Counted from the first letter of the stretch, positions 1 to 6,892 are shown. The stretch is 10,932 nt of DNA from Candidatus Latescibacterota bacterium (GCA_030613045.1 JAUWMS010000032.1:1-10932); one strand, 5' to 3'. A program made the numbers and translations. Notes: generated from the sequence alone by a model not told the origin.

Positions 1-2558
1 GCTTTGAGGCCCTTTTCCCGAATCAAATCGTCCGTAACCACCGCGATCAGCGAGACCTTGTCCTTCAGGATCGCGCCGATCACGCCCACGCCGCTTTTAA
101 GCGCGGTTCTCAGGGAATCGGCCATGTCCCGGAACGCCTTCATATCGCCGACTTCTACCTTCGACGCGACCACTTTGAAGCCCGCGACCGTGGAGGCGGT
201 TTTGATCAGATCTTGCATCTCCGACCCGGCCGCCGTGCGTCTCATGCGCTCTAATTCTTTCTCCAACGCTTTGTTCCCGGAAAGAAGCTTTTCCACGCGA
301 TCCCCGAGTTCGGACGGGCCTGCCGTCAGGATTCGCTCCAAGTCGGAAAGCAAATCCCGCTCGGTACGGATCGCCTCCTCCGCGCCTTCTCCGGTCAGCG
401 CTTCGATGCGGCGCACTCCGGAGGCAATGCTGCCCTCGGAGGTGATCCGGAAGAATCCGATCTCCCCGGTGGCCCCCACGTGGGTGCCGCCGCACAGTTC
501 CATCGTGTAGTCGCCCATTTGCACCACGCGCACGATCTCGCCGTATTTTTCCCCGAAGATAGCCGTGGCGCCCATCCGACGGGCCTCATCGAGCGGCTTT
601 TCGAAACAATCCACCCGGATATTCTCCCGAATTTTTTCATTGACCAACCGTTCCACGGCCATTAGATCCCGGTCAGAGATGGCCGAAAAATGAGAGAAGT
701 CGAAGCGCAGCCGGTCCGGCGTCACCAGCGATCCGGCCTGGTGCACGTGCTCCCCGAGCGTCTGTCTGAGCGCACGATGCAAAAGGTGCGTGGCCGTATG
801 ATTCCGGGCCGTGGAAGCGCGCCGCCGGGTGTCCACCATGGCGCGTAAAACCGTTTTACCGCCGAGACCGCTGAGATCGCTGAGAACTGCGGAAATATTA
901 TTTATGGTGTTCTCTGCGTCCTCTGCGTGCTCTGCGGTGAGGCTTTCAGTCGTATCTCCTTTGACGAGACGCGCACGATGCACGGTCCCTGCTTCGGACG
1001 AAATCGTATCGAAGACCTCCAATTCCACATCGTCCCCAATGAGCGTTCCCCGATCGCCGACCTGTCCGCCCGATTCCGCGTAGAAAGGCGTCGCGTCCAA
1101 ATTCAAATCCACGTCGTCGTCCCGCATCCGCAACTTCCGAATCTGAACGGAGGACTCCAGCGTATCATACCCGATGAACTTAGAATGCTCACCCTCCGAT
1201 ACAATCCGCCACTCGGCCTCCTTCGCCTTCGTCCCGGCAAACGTGGAAGCCGCCCGCGCCCGCTGCCGCTGCGCCTCCATCGCCTTCTTGAAGCCCGCCG
1301 TTTGCACCGACAGCCCCTTCTCTTGGGCCATCAACTGCGTCAAATCCAGCGGAAAGCCATACGTATCGTAAAGCTTGAACGCGTCGCTCCCGGGGATCAC
1401 ACGTGCGCCTTTGCCCTGCACGCTCCGGGCGATGTCCTCGAAAATCTCGATCCCCCGATCCAGCGTCTTCCCAAAACCCTCTTCCTCACCCTTGGTCACC
1501 ATCGAAATCGTCTGCGCCTTCTCGATCAATTCGGGATACGCCGCTCCCATAGCGTCCGCCAACACCGGAGCCAACCGATAGATGAACGGCTCGTGCATTC
1601 CCAGATTTCTCCCGAACCGGGCCGCGCGCCTCAGAATCCGGCGAAGAACGTATCCCCGTCCCTCGTTGGAGGGCATCGCTCCGTCCGCAATGGCGAAGGA
1701 GAGTCCACGAATATGATCGGCGATTACACGAAACGCGGTCGGATCCTCCTCAAAATCATGTCCCGTAATCTCCGCAATCCCGGCGAGAATAGGCTGGAAA
1801 AGATCGGTCCCATAATTGTCCGCATTACCGTTCTGGAGAAACGCGGTGATCCGCTCGAGTCCCAGGCCGGTATCCACGTGTTTTTCGGGAAGCTCCGTCA
1901 AATGCCCTGTTTCGTCTCTATTGAACTGGATAAATACCAGATTCCAGAGTTCCACGTATCGGATTTGGCGGATCGCTTCGCAATGGGGACAATTCGGCCC
2001 GCAATCGGGGCGTCCGCACCCGCCGCTTCCGAGATCCAGATGAATTTCGGAGCAGGGGCCGCAGGGACCGACTTCGCCCATCTCCCAGAAATTGTCCTTT
2101 TTTCCGCAACGCATGATCCGATCCGACGGGAGAATTCGCTTCCAGAGTTTCTCGGCCTCGTCGTCGTCCTCATACACCGAGGCCCAGAGCCGATCCTTCG
2201 GAAGTCCCAGTTCCCGGGTGAGAAATTCCCACGCAAACTCGATGGCCTCCTTTTTATAATAATCCCCGAACGACCAATTGCCCAACATTTCAAAGAAAGT
2301 GTGATGGGTCGTGTCCCTTCCGACCTCGTCCAGATCGTTGTGCTTGCCCGACACGCGGATGCACTTCTGGGAAGAAACGGCCCGGACATAGTCCCTTTTT
2401 TCCCGTCCCAAGAAGATATTCTTGAACTGATTCATCCCCGCATTGGTGAACAACAAGGTGGGATCGTCGTACGGAACAACGGGCCAGCTTCGCACAATCG
2501 TGTGATCGCGCTGTTCAAAATACCTGAGAAAGGCGCTTCTGATTTCGTTTGATTTCAT
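1..2558 (-). CDS. alaS: Alanine--tRNA ligase, 3' end beyond window
   Basis: Cytosolic class II aminoacyl-tRNA synthetase that charges tRNA-Ala with alanine and hydrolyses Ser/Gly-tRNA-Ala. My translation is open for 852 codons with no internal stop and runs off the window edge; E. coli AlaS is 876 residues, so only the C-terminal end is missing. Visible signatures are GMNQFKNIFLG near the N-terminus, GRDTTHHTFFEMLGNWSFGD, ELWNLVFIQF, class II motif 3 DTGLGLERI, AESGGQVGDRG, and the zinc ligands HTATH (587-591) and CGGTH (689-693). The start ATG at 2558 has GAGGA five bases upstream. The frame is also open upstream of this ATG, back to the end of the orphan antitoxin. Residues 541-567 (T-A-E through L-G-G) are encoded by a short-unit palindrome and have no counterpart in E. 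coli AlaS as I remember it. Without them the spacing from GQVGD to HTATH differs from E. coli by about one residue. Identification is very secure. Confidence 0.98.
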   Translation of the reverse strand, partial: MKSNEIRSAFLRYFEQRDHTIVRSWPVVPYDDPTLLFTNAGMNQFKNIFLGREKRDYVRAVSSQKCIRVSGKHNDLDEVGRDTTHHTFFEMLGNWSFGDYYKKEAIEFAWEFLTRELGLPKDRLWASVYEDDDEAEKLWKRILPSDRIMRCGKKDNFWEMGEVGPCGPCSEIHLDLGSGGCGRPDCGPNCPHCEAIRQIRYVELWNLVFIQFNRDETGHLTELPEKHVDTGLGLERITAFLQNGNADNYGTDLFQPILAGIAEITGHDFEEDPTAFRVIADHIRGLSFAIADGAMPSNEGRGYVLRRILRRAARFGRNLGMHEPFIYRLAPVLADAMGAAYPELIEKAQTISMVTKGEEEGFGKTLDRGIEIFEDIARSVQGKGARVIPGSDAFKLYDTYGFPLDLTQLMAQEKGLSVQTAGFKKAMEAQRQRARAASTFAGTKAKEAEWRIVSEGEHSKFIGYDTLESSVQIRKLRMRDDDVDLNLDATPFYAESGGQVGDRGTLIGDDVELEVFDTISSEAGTVHRARLVKGDTTESLTAEHAEDAENTINNISAVLSDLSGLGGKTVLRAMVDTRRRASTARNHTATHLLHRALRQTLGEHVHQAGSLVTPDRLRFDFSHFSAISDRDLMAVERLVNEKIRENIRVDCFEKPLDEARRMGATAIFGEKYGEIVRVVQMGDYTMELCGGTHVGATGEIGFFRITSEGSIASGVRRIEALTGEGAEEAIRTERDLLSDLERILTAGPSELGDRVEKLLSGNKALEKELERMRRTAAGSEMQDLIKTASTVAGFKVVASKVEVGDMKAFRDMADSLRTALKSGVGVIGAILKDKVSLIAVVTDDLIREKGLK
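858..938. repeat. 81-base short-unit palindrome inside alaS
   Basis: The left arm at 858-884 is three 9-base units and the right arm at 912-938 is three units in inverted orientation. All six units fit NNCGCNGAG when read outward-in. The inner bases AAC (885-887) and GTT (909-911) extend the pairing. The spacer at 885-911 is 27 bases and AT-rich. The total of 81 bases equals 27 codons, and the element edges fall exactly on codon boundaries of alaS (residues 541-567). The alaS-sense arms translate as TAE-HAE-DAE and LSD-LSG-LGG. The composition and periodicity resemble the other repeats in this window, all of which are intergenic. Confidence 0.85.
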
Positions 2559-2613
2559 GGAGTTCCTCGTGCGTAAAGATGCGCGTGAAGCGGGAGACGG
2601 AGGAAAGCGAACT

Positions 2614-2817
2614 TCATACATCCTCAAATACCTCTTCTTTCCTCAGAAGTTCCTCTGGTCTAAGGTACGCCTCCTCCCTTCGGATAAGAATCTCTCTGGT
2701 CAAATTCCTGTCGAGAAGAAGCAGGAGGGTTTCCATCTCCTCCTCAGAAAGGCTCTGAACTCCTCTAAATATCTCTATAGGATTTAGCCGCTGCCTATGT
2801 ATAGCAATTTGACCCAT
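2614..2817 (-). CDS. Orphan small antitoxin-like protein (67 aa)
   Basis: A small charged protein containing LSEEEMETLLLLLDRNL followed by an arginine/glutamate-rich helix and an acidic tail ending FEDV. The pattern recalls small helical antitoxins of RelE/ParE modules, but I cannot name the family. I chose the ATG at 2817 because MGQIA-x-H is shared with the antitoxin at 3396, and AGGA lies upstream; a longer frame opens at 2859. The bases upstream of the start also match those before the other antitoxin, suggesting an old duplication or a conserved leader. No intact toxin follows. Its stop overlaps an ATG that begins MYEVRF, a typical RelE/ParE-like N-terminus, but that frame soon merges into alaS. 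It may therefore be an antitoxin that has lost its toxin. Confidence 0.6.
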   Translation of the reverse strand: MGQIAIHRQRLNPIEIFRGVQSLSEEEMETLLLLLDRNLTREILIRREEAYLRPEELLRKEEVFEDV

Positions 2818-2868
2818 TTGTATTTCCTGTGATTTGCTTGGCTCGATAGCTGTTTTCAAAGGTTATGC

Positions 2869-3145
2869 TCAGTAAACTTCTTCGTGCGTTCCGATTGTCT
2901 CCAAGAGAATCGTTTCGGATTCTTCAGATTGGACAAACTTAAAAGCAATCCTCAAATTGTATCCTGCATGTCCATGATCCCTCAAGTTTGCCCTTCAATT
3001 TGTGGGCTTGAAGTTTTGGATGGAATACATCTTCAATTAACAGATCCAAAGTGGCCTGAATATCATCGGCAACACGAGGATATTTCTTCACCGTCCGTCG
3101 TGTTGCCCGAATAAAGGCGCTGGAACGCAGTAACAGCCGTTTCAC
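2869..3145 (-). pseudogene. Frameshifted RelE/YafQ-like toxin
   Basis: The first 60 codons, from a GTG at 3145, encode a RelE/YafQ-type mRNA interferase N-terminus with AFIRATRRTVKKYP and HPKLQAHKLKGKLEGSW. After Cys60 (2968-2966) the frame ends quickly at TAA. Skipping one base at 2965 restores GYNLRIAFKF and a C-terminus ending TIGTHEEVY, with stop at 2871-2869. This matches the family pattern SWACSVGYDLRIVF...GTHDEVY as I remember it, and implies loss of about five bases at the CSVG position. The two frames together give a full-length toxin of about 91 residues. The GTG overlaps the upstream antitoxin stop by four bases (GTGA), the usual arrangement in such modules. The toxin is probably inactive unless the shift is a sequencing error or is bypassed by programmed frameshifting. 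Confidence 0.8.
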
Positions 3146-3396
3146 AATAATATCTCTTTCATAAGTTCCGCTGGCGTTGCCGGTTGACAGTGCCCCGCCA
3201 GAAATTCCTGTTGGGCATCCTGTGTTTCTTCGGCAAGTTTTTCCCGTCGCCGTTCGATGATTCGTCGCTGCAGAACCTCTATCAATGTTTCCTGTTCATT
3301 TAGAGACAGTTTATCGGCCACCTCCAATACCTCTCCGAAGGGCATCATCACATTTTTAGCGTCTATTTGGTAGCTATGTGCTGCGATCTGACCCAT
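3142..3396 (-). CDS. RelE-family module antitoxin (84 aa)
   Basis: A small helical antitoxin that should bind and neutralise the toxin encoded directly downstream, with which it overlaps by four bases. It has the pattern LSLNEQETLIEVLQRRIIERR, then an alanine/glutamate-rich helix and AELMKEILL at the C-terminus. This resembles the antitoxins that accompany RelE/YafQ-type toxins in cyanobacteria and other environmental bacteria (remembered pattern LSPEEQE.LIELI.RR..ERR). The start at 3396 is favoured over an upstream start at 3444 because AGGAG sits six bases before it and MGQIA is conserved in the paralogue at 2817. No DNA-binding motif is obvious in the short N-terminus. Confidence 0.75.
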   Translation of the reverse strand: MGQIAAHSYQIDAKNVMMPFGEVLEVADKLSLNEQETLIEVLQRRIIERRREKLAEETQDAQQEFLAGHCQPATPAELMKEILL

Positions 3397-3402
3397 TTTT
3401 GG

Positions 3403-3407
3403 CTCCT
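3403..3407 (-). promoter_or_regulatory. Ribosome binding site deciding the antitoxin start
   Basis: AGGAG on the minus strand lies six bases before the ATG at 3396 and supports MGQIA as the N-terminus rather than the longer open frame starting at 3444. Confidence 0.7.
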
Positions 3408-3434
3408 TCCATTTGCTTTGCTTGATAATTGCTT

Positions 3435-3779
3435 TCACAGGCAAAACCGTCCATTCTCATAGACCACTCTGCCTTTCTGTTTTATCTGTCCTAAAAAATC
3501 GAGCGGGGTGGCTTCCTCGTACTCATGAGGGGTATAGGCCAGCGCTTCAATCTCTATCTCAAAATGGCGCGGGATGGAATGGCAGAGCTGTTGTAAATCA
3601 GCCAATCGATCCGCTCCAAAATCGGGAGAGATCACGGCCAAATCCAAGTCACTTTCAGGATGTGGATGGCCTTCCGCGTAGGAGCCGTAAAGGATGACCT
3701 TCTCTAAGTGGATGGCCTTCTGCAAGCTTTCTATATAAATCGAAAGCAGATTCTTTAATTGATCCGCTGTCTTAACCAT
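3435..3779 (-). CDS. MNT-type nucleotidyltransferase antitoxin (114 aa)
   Basis: A minimal nucleotidyltransferase with LYGSYAEGHPHPESDLDLAV: the GS-x10-DxD signature of the pol-beta-like fold, where the aspartates bind metal. In characterised HEPN/MNT modules the MNT partner neutralises the HEPN RNase, in MntA by AMPylating it. This gene follows a HEPN gene and overlaps its end by 25 bases (3755-3779), so the two are translationally linked. ATG 3779 is preceded by AAGGAG with eight bases of spacing; a longer frame to 3881 lies within the HEPN gene and is less likely. The C-terminal half (HFEIEIEALAYTPHEYEEA) fits short MNT proteins. Confidence 0.88.
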   Translation of the reverse strand: MVKTADQLKNLLSIYIESLQKAIHLEKVILYGSYAEGHPHPESDLDLAVISPDFGADRLADLQQLCHSIPRHFEIEIEALAYTPHEYEEATPLDFLGQIKQKGRVVYENGRFCL

Positions 3780-4144
3780 CGGAACATCTCCTTCGTCCTT
3801 GACAGGTATTCCTTTGAACGGTCGAGCGTGGCTATTGCCGCCATTTTTTTCTTGTATGCCGGATAGCGGGCCATCACGCAAAAAGGAGTTAGATCATCCA
3901 GAAATTTGAGTTGTTCGTCCGACATCTCTGCATCAATGCCGCTTATTTCCGCAAGTCTTCTGAGGTTGTGGCTGTAAGGTGGATATACGTCTTTCCATTC
4001 CACGATAATTCCCTTCAGAATCTTCTCTATCGTTTGTTGACCCATGAAGGAAACGTATAGGTACCGTCCGGTTCGGAACATCGCCTCGGCCGTATTGAGG
4101 TCATATTCTGCGTGGCTGATCCAATGACTTGTTTGCTCTTTCAT
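3755..4144 (-). CDS. HEPN domain protein, partner of the downstream MNT
   Basis: A 129-residue HEPN protein that is helical throughout. It has HWISHAEYDLNTAEAMFRTGRYLYVSFMGQQ(T) at the N-terminus, typical of the PF05168 type, then SHNLRRLAEISG and ARYPAYKK in the C-terminal half. In this subgroup I do not see the RX4-6H ribonuclease motif of HepT, so toxicity is uncertain; the conserved ARYP is the most notable basic patch. The gene overlaps the MNT start by 25 bases, with HEPN first and MNT second. It starts 50 bases after the other HEPN gene. ATG 4144 has only a weak GAG upstream, so translation may depend on read-through from the preceding gene. Confidence 0.85.
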   Translation of the reverse strand: MKEQTSHWISHAEYDLNTAEAMFRTGRYLYVSFMGQQTIEKILKGIIVEWKDVYPPYSHNLRRLAEISGIDAEMSDEQLKFLDDLTPFCVMARYPAYKKKMAAIATLDRSKEYLSRTKEMFRWLRQRIN

Positions 4145-4194
4145 GCAATTCTCAATTTACGTATAGCTGTTTCCATCTCATCATCCCAGCAAGA

Positions 4195-4722
4195 TCATTT
4201 TCCCAAGTTTCGTTCCCGCAAATCACCTTGAACGCTTCGTTCCAAAAAATCCGCAAAGGCACCCAATTCCTTTTGCACTTGCTCCCACACCGACGGAAGG
4301 TTGTGCACCAATCCTGCCATACGTTCCGGAACCAAATACATCGCATAAATATGCCGCACCCGATGGCGAAATTTACGATACTCGTCCAGAATCTCACAGA
4401 CTTCCCGGCTTAATACCGGAGGACGAATGTCAGGCAGGTCCATTTCCGCCTGCCTCAGAAGCTCCCTGTGCCAGGCTTCTCCTCCCAATGCTCCGCCATC
4501 CACCTCCTGTACGATCAGTTCAAGAATCCGCTCCAGCCCGGTATAAAAGCTATGAAGGTTCAACGCCACTGAGTTCAGATAAGCTTCTCGTTCCTCCGGA
4601 ACCGTCTCAGAACGATGCCAATCCCGCTTCACAGCCGCTACCGTGCGATCCAACTCCCTAAGTTCCATCCGAATGCGTTGGGTCAGAACATGGGTTCTGG
4701 CACCTACAGGGAAATCCCCCAT
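4195..4722 (-). CDS. HepT-like HEPN ribonuclease toxin (175 aa)
   Basis: A helical protein with LHSFYTGLERILELIVQEVDGG and, at the C-terminus, YRKFRHRVRHIYAMYL. The run RHRVRHIY fits the RX4HXY motif of HepT toxins, where R and H act in RNA cleavage and Y is the site modified by MntA. I therefore read it as the toxin of the MNT gene just upstream, with which it overlaps by 19 bases. The start ATG at 4722 has AAGGAG eight bases before it. The GTG at 4740 would bury that site inside the gene and is rejected. It is longer than classical HepT (about 130-140 residues) because of the extended N-terminal helices. Confidence 0.82.
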   Translation of the reverse strand: MGDFPVGARTHVLTQRIRMELRELDRTVAAVKRDWHRSETVPEEREAYLNSVALNLHSFYTGLERILELIVQEVDGGALGGEAWHRELLRQAEMDLPDIRPPVLSREVCEILDEYRKFRHRVRHIYAMYLVPERMAGLVHNLPSVWEQVQKELGAFADFLERSVQGDLRERNLGK

Positions 4723-5087
4723 TTTTCGATCTCCTTCCACAGGGATTCAGGAGTGGTCTCTACTTCAATCAAGTCTATCTCGAACTCCGACAACGCGCGC
4801 TCTACCTTGCTCCAGGCCTTCCAGATTACCCCTGGGGGCAACCCTTCCACAGCCAAGTCAATATCAGACCTGGACGTGAACCAAGCTTCGTGCGCCAGTG
4901 ACCCGAAGGCAATAATCCGCCTGGCTCCGAACTCCTCCCTGAGCATCCGGGCGGCGCTCCGGGCTACCTCCCAAGCGCGCTCCCGTCTTTTGCCCAATGT
5001 CATCCGCTCCCGCTCCCAACGCGCGTGGGCGGTACGCCGATAGGCCGCCATTTCTTCAAAGCACACAGATTGAGCTGTCTTGGCCAT
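4704..5087 (-). CDS. MntA-like nucleotidyltransferase antitoxin (127 aa)
   Basis: A minimal nucleotidyltransferase with FGSLAHEAWFTSRSDIDLAV. The GS and DxD elements are intact, with eleven residues between them, one more than the usual ten. A basic N-terminal helix (ARWERERMTLGKRRERA) precedes the catalytic core. It is the presumed antitoxin of the downstream HepT-like RNase and should modify the tyrosine of its RX4HXY motif, as shown for MntA/HepT (type VII systems). ATG 5087 is preceded by GAGGAG with six bases of spacing. The gene begins 19 bases after the recX stop, so it is probably expressed on the recA-recX transcript. That would tie it to recA-linked expression, although no separate promoter can be seen. 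Confidence 0.88.
   Translation of the reverse strand: MAKTAQSVCFEEMAAYRRTAHARWERERMTLGKRRERAWEVARSAARMLREEFGARRIIAFGSLAHEAWFTSRSDIDLAVEGLPPGVIWKAWSKVERALSEFEIDLIEVETTPESLWKEIEKWGISL
4731..4736 (-). promoter_or_regulatory. Ribosome binding site deciding the HepT-like start
   Basis: AAGGAG on the minus strand, eight bases before ATG 4722, lies inside the coding region of the preceding MNT gene. It decides for ATG 4722 over the in-frame GTG at 4740 and shows that the overlapped toxin has its own initiation site. Confidence 0.75.
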
Positions 5088-5106
5088 CAGGCACTCCTCT
5101 AATACT

Positions 5107-5757
5107 CTATGCAGCTTTCATAGACATGCTTCGCTCCCGCACCATCTCCCCCGCCACTTCCCTCGCCACCTCGAAATCAAATCCCTTTCGGACCAGAAAA
5201 TCGTGCATCTTTCGGAATGCCTGACGTGGCTCCCCGGCGCAGTATCGAGCCGCCCTCTTTCGCAACAAGTCCGCGGCCAGCGTCCTTTCATCCTTATTTT
5301 CAAAAATCTCGGAAAGCGCTTCCTCCGCCATTTCCCGTGAGATGCCTTTTTTTACCAATTCCGCAAAAAGCAGGCGGCGTCCCCGGGGCTTCAAGCGCAG
5401 CCGTTCGGCGATCCATCGGGCCGCGAAATCGCGGTCGTCGAGCAGTCCGAGTCGCTCCAAAAGGGCGATGGTCTCCTGAACAATCGTCTCCTCGTAGTCC
5501 TTCTCCCGGAGCTTTTTACGCACCTCACTGATCGTCCTCGGGCGAAAGGAAAGATAATGAAACGCCGCATCCTTGGCCTTTTTTCGCTGTTCGTCTCCGA
5601 GCACCTGAACGATTCGGTCTTCGTCCAACTCCAGGCCGATTTTCAATCCATGCTTGAAAACCGTCTCTTCATCCAAGCCAAACGCAAATTCGCCGTCGAG
5701 AAAAATGGAGAGACGGTTTGAACGTTTCTTTTGACGAACGATGTCCGTGATGCGCAT
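5107..5757 (-). CDS. recX: RecX regulatory protein
   Basis: A cytosolic modulator that binds RecA filaments and limits recombinase activity. The protein has 216 residues, in the normal range for longer RecX proteins. The N-terminus RITDIVRQKKRSNRLSIFLD is followed by the core pattern YLSFRPRTISEVRKKLREK, then LGLLDDRDFAARWIAER and GRRLLFAELVKKGIS, all typical of RecX three-helix repeats. The chosen start ATG at 5757 has GAGG four bases upstream. The open frame continues upstream to 5808, but that part is translated from the repeat between recA and recX and reads like LRFRSTF, so I exclude it. Placement directly downstream of recA is the usual recA-recX arrangement. Confidence 0.95.
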   Translation of the reverse strand: MRITDIVRQKKRSNRLSIFLDGEFAFGLDEETVFKHGLKIGLELDEDRIVQVLGDEQRKKAKDAAFHYLSFRPRTISEVRKKLREKDYEETIVQETIALLERLGLLDDRDFAARWIAERLRLKPRGRRLLFAELVKKGISREMAEEALSEIFENKDERTLAADLLRKRAARYCAGEPRQAFRKMHDFLVRKGFDFEVAREVAGEMVRERSMSMKAA

Positions 5758-5770
5758 GTTGCCTCGTGAG

Positions 5771-5830
5771 ACGGAAAACGTAGAGCGAAAACGTAAAACA
5801 TAAAGCATCCCTCTCTATGCTTTACGCACT
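5771..5830. repeat. CGTAAAA-unit repeat and hairpin between recA and recX
   Basis: The left arm at 5772-5808 holds five units of 6-7 bases near CGTAAAA. The right arm, read on the minus strand, holds two units, CGTAAAG and CATAGAG (5826-5813). At the junction 5801-5808 and 5817-5824 form a perfect 8-base stem with an 8-base loop. On the minus strand the hairpin is followed by a T-rich stretch (TTATGTTTTACG), so it might attenuate recX transcription; it is not a textbook terminator. The recA stop codon (5824-5822) lies in the stem. Confidence 0.7.
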
Positions 5831-6892
5831 TTCCGGCTCCTTTTTGCTCTCCGAATCCTGACTTTCTCCGGTGGGAACAGATACTCCAAGATGCAGCATC
5901 TGCCGCAGTTTCTGCTCGATTTCCAAGGCCGCATCGGGATGTTCCCGGAGAAAGGCTTTGGCGTTTTCCCGCCCCTGACCCAAGCGGTCGTCTCCGTAAG
6001 AGAACCACGTGCCGCTCTTGGTCAGGATGCCGTTGTTCACGCCCATGTCCACCAGGCCGCCTTCCTTTGAGATGCCCCATTGGCCCGCGCCGTACATCAA
6101 ATCGAATTCGGCCATGCGGAAGGGCGGAGCCACCTTATTCTTGACGACCTTCACCCGCGTCCGGTTTCCGATACTCTCCTGCCCGTCCTTGATGGCGGCG
6201 ATGCGCCGGATGTCCATTCGAATGGAGGAATAAAATTTGAGCGCCTGCCCTCCCGTGGTGGTCTCAGGGTTGCCGAACATGACGCCGATCTTCATCCGGA
6301 TCTGATTGGTAAAGATGAGACACGTTTTGGAGCGGCTCACCGTGCCTGTCAGTTTGCGCAGGGCCTGAGACATCAGCCGGGCGTGCAGTCCCATGTGAGA
6401 ATCGCCCATCTCGCCTTCGAGTTCGGCGCGCGGAACCAACGCCGCCACCGAATCCACCACAATCAGATCCAAAGCCCCGCTGCGCACGAGCGTATCCGTG
6501 ATCTCCAAAGCCTCTTCTCCGCAGTCGGGTTGAGAGACCAGCAGGTTGTCCGTATCCACGCCCAATCTCCTGCCCCAGATCGGATCCATGCTGTGCTCTG
6601 CGTCGATGTAAGCCGACAGACCCCCCAACTTTTGGGCTTCGGCGATAATGTGGAGCACCAGCGTGCTTTTGCCCGAGGACTCCGGGCCGAAAATTTCTAC
6701 CACCCGCCCCCTCGGAACGCCCCCGAGCCCCAACGCCGCATCCAATTCCAGCGATCCGGTTGGAATCGCATCCACCTGCACCTGCGCCCCTTCGTCGCCC
6801 AATCGCATAATCGCGCCCTTGCCAAACTGCTTACTGATCTGGGCCAGCGCCAGATCGAGCGCTTTCTCCTTCCCGCTCGAGATTTCAGCCAT
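5822..6892 (-). CDS. recA: Recombinase RecA
   Basis: A DNA-dependent ATPase that forms filaments on single-stranded DNA, drives strand exchange and stimulates LexA self-cleavage. The length of 356 residues is normal. Residues seen: Walker A GPESSGKS at 69-76, catalytic Glu99 in DAEH, Walker B LDLIVVD at 141-147, and loop L2 in [20 protein letters not shown] around 196-215. The C-terminus is acidic ([13 protein letters not shown]), as in other RecA proteins. ATG 6892 has AAAGGAG with eight bases of spacing. Coding is at high GC. The 100-base leader shows no recognisable LexA box of the GAAC-N4-GTTC or CTGT-N8-ACAG kind and no clear promoter, so transcription may come from the TPR gene upstream. 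The leader is occupied by a G-rich inverted repeat instead. Confidence 0.99.
   Translation of the reverse strand: MAEISSGKEKALDLALAQISKQFGKGAIMRLGDEGAQVQVDAIPTGSLELDAALGLGGVPRGRVVEIFGPESSGKSTLVLHIIAEAQKLGGLSAYIDAEHSMDPIWGRRLGVDTDNLLVSQPDCGEEALEITDTLVRSGALDLIVVDSVAALVPRAELEGEMGDSHMGLHARLMSQALRKLTGTVSRSKTCLIFTNQIRMKIGVMFGNPETTTGGQALKFYSSIRMDIRRIAAIKDGQESIGNRTRVKVVKNKVAPPFRMAEFDLMYGAGQWGISKEGGLVDMGVNNGILTKSGTWFSYGDDRLGQGRENAKAFLREHPDAALEIEQKLRQMLHLGVSVPTGESQDSESKKEPESA

Noticed and set aside
858..938. CRISPR array or minisatellite in alaS
   Set aside because: Units are only 9 bases, in inverted arms, with no unique spacers; it fits a palindromic repeat instead.
927..2552. Plus-strand open frame of 541 codons
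   Set aside because: It is the antisense of alaS; the protein has no recognisable family and the minus strand carries all AlaS motifs.
4152..4397. Minus-strand 81-codon open frame
   Set aside because: Overlaps the HepT-like gene in another frame and looks like its shadow.
4723..4740. GTG start for the HepT-like gene
   Set aside because: It would place the AAGGAG site inside the gene; ATG 4722 is correctly spaced from it.
5758..5808. N-terminal extension of RecX
   Set aside because: The extra residues are translated from the CGTAAAA repeat; ATG 5757 starts the conserved RecX sequence.
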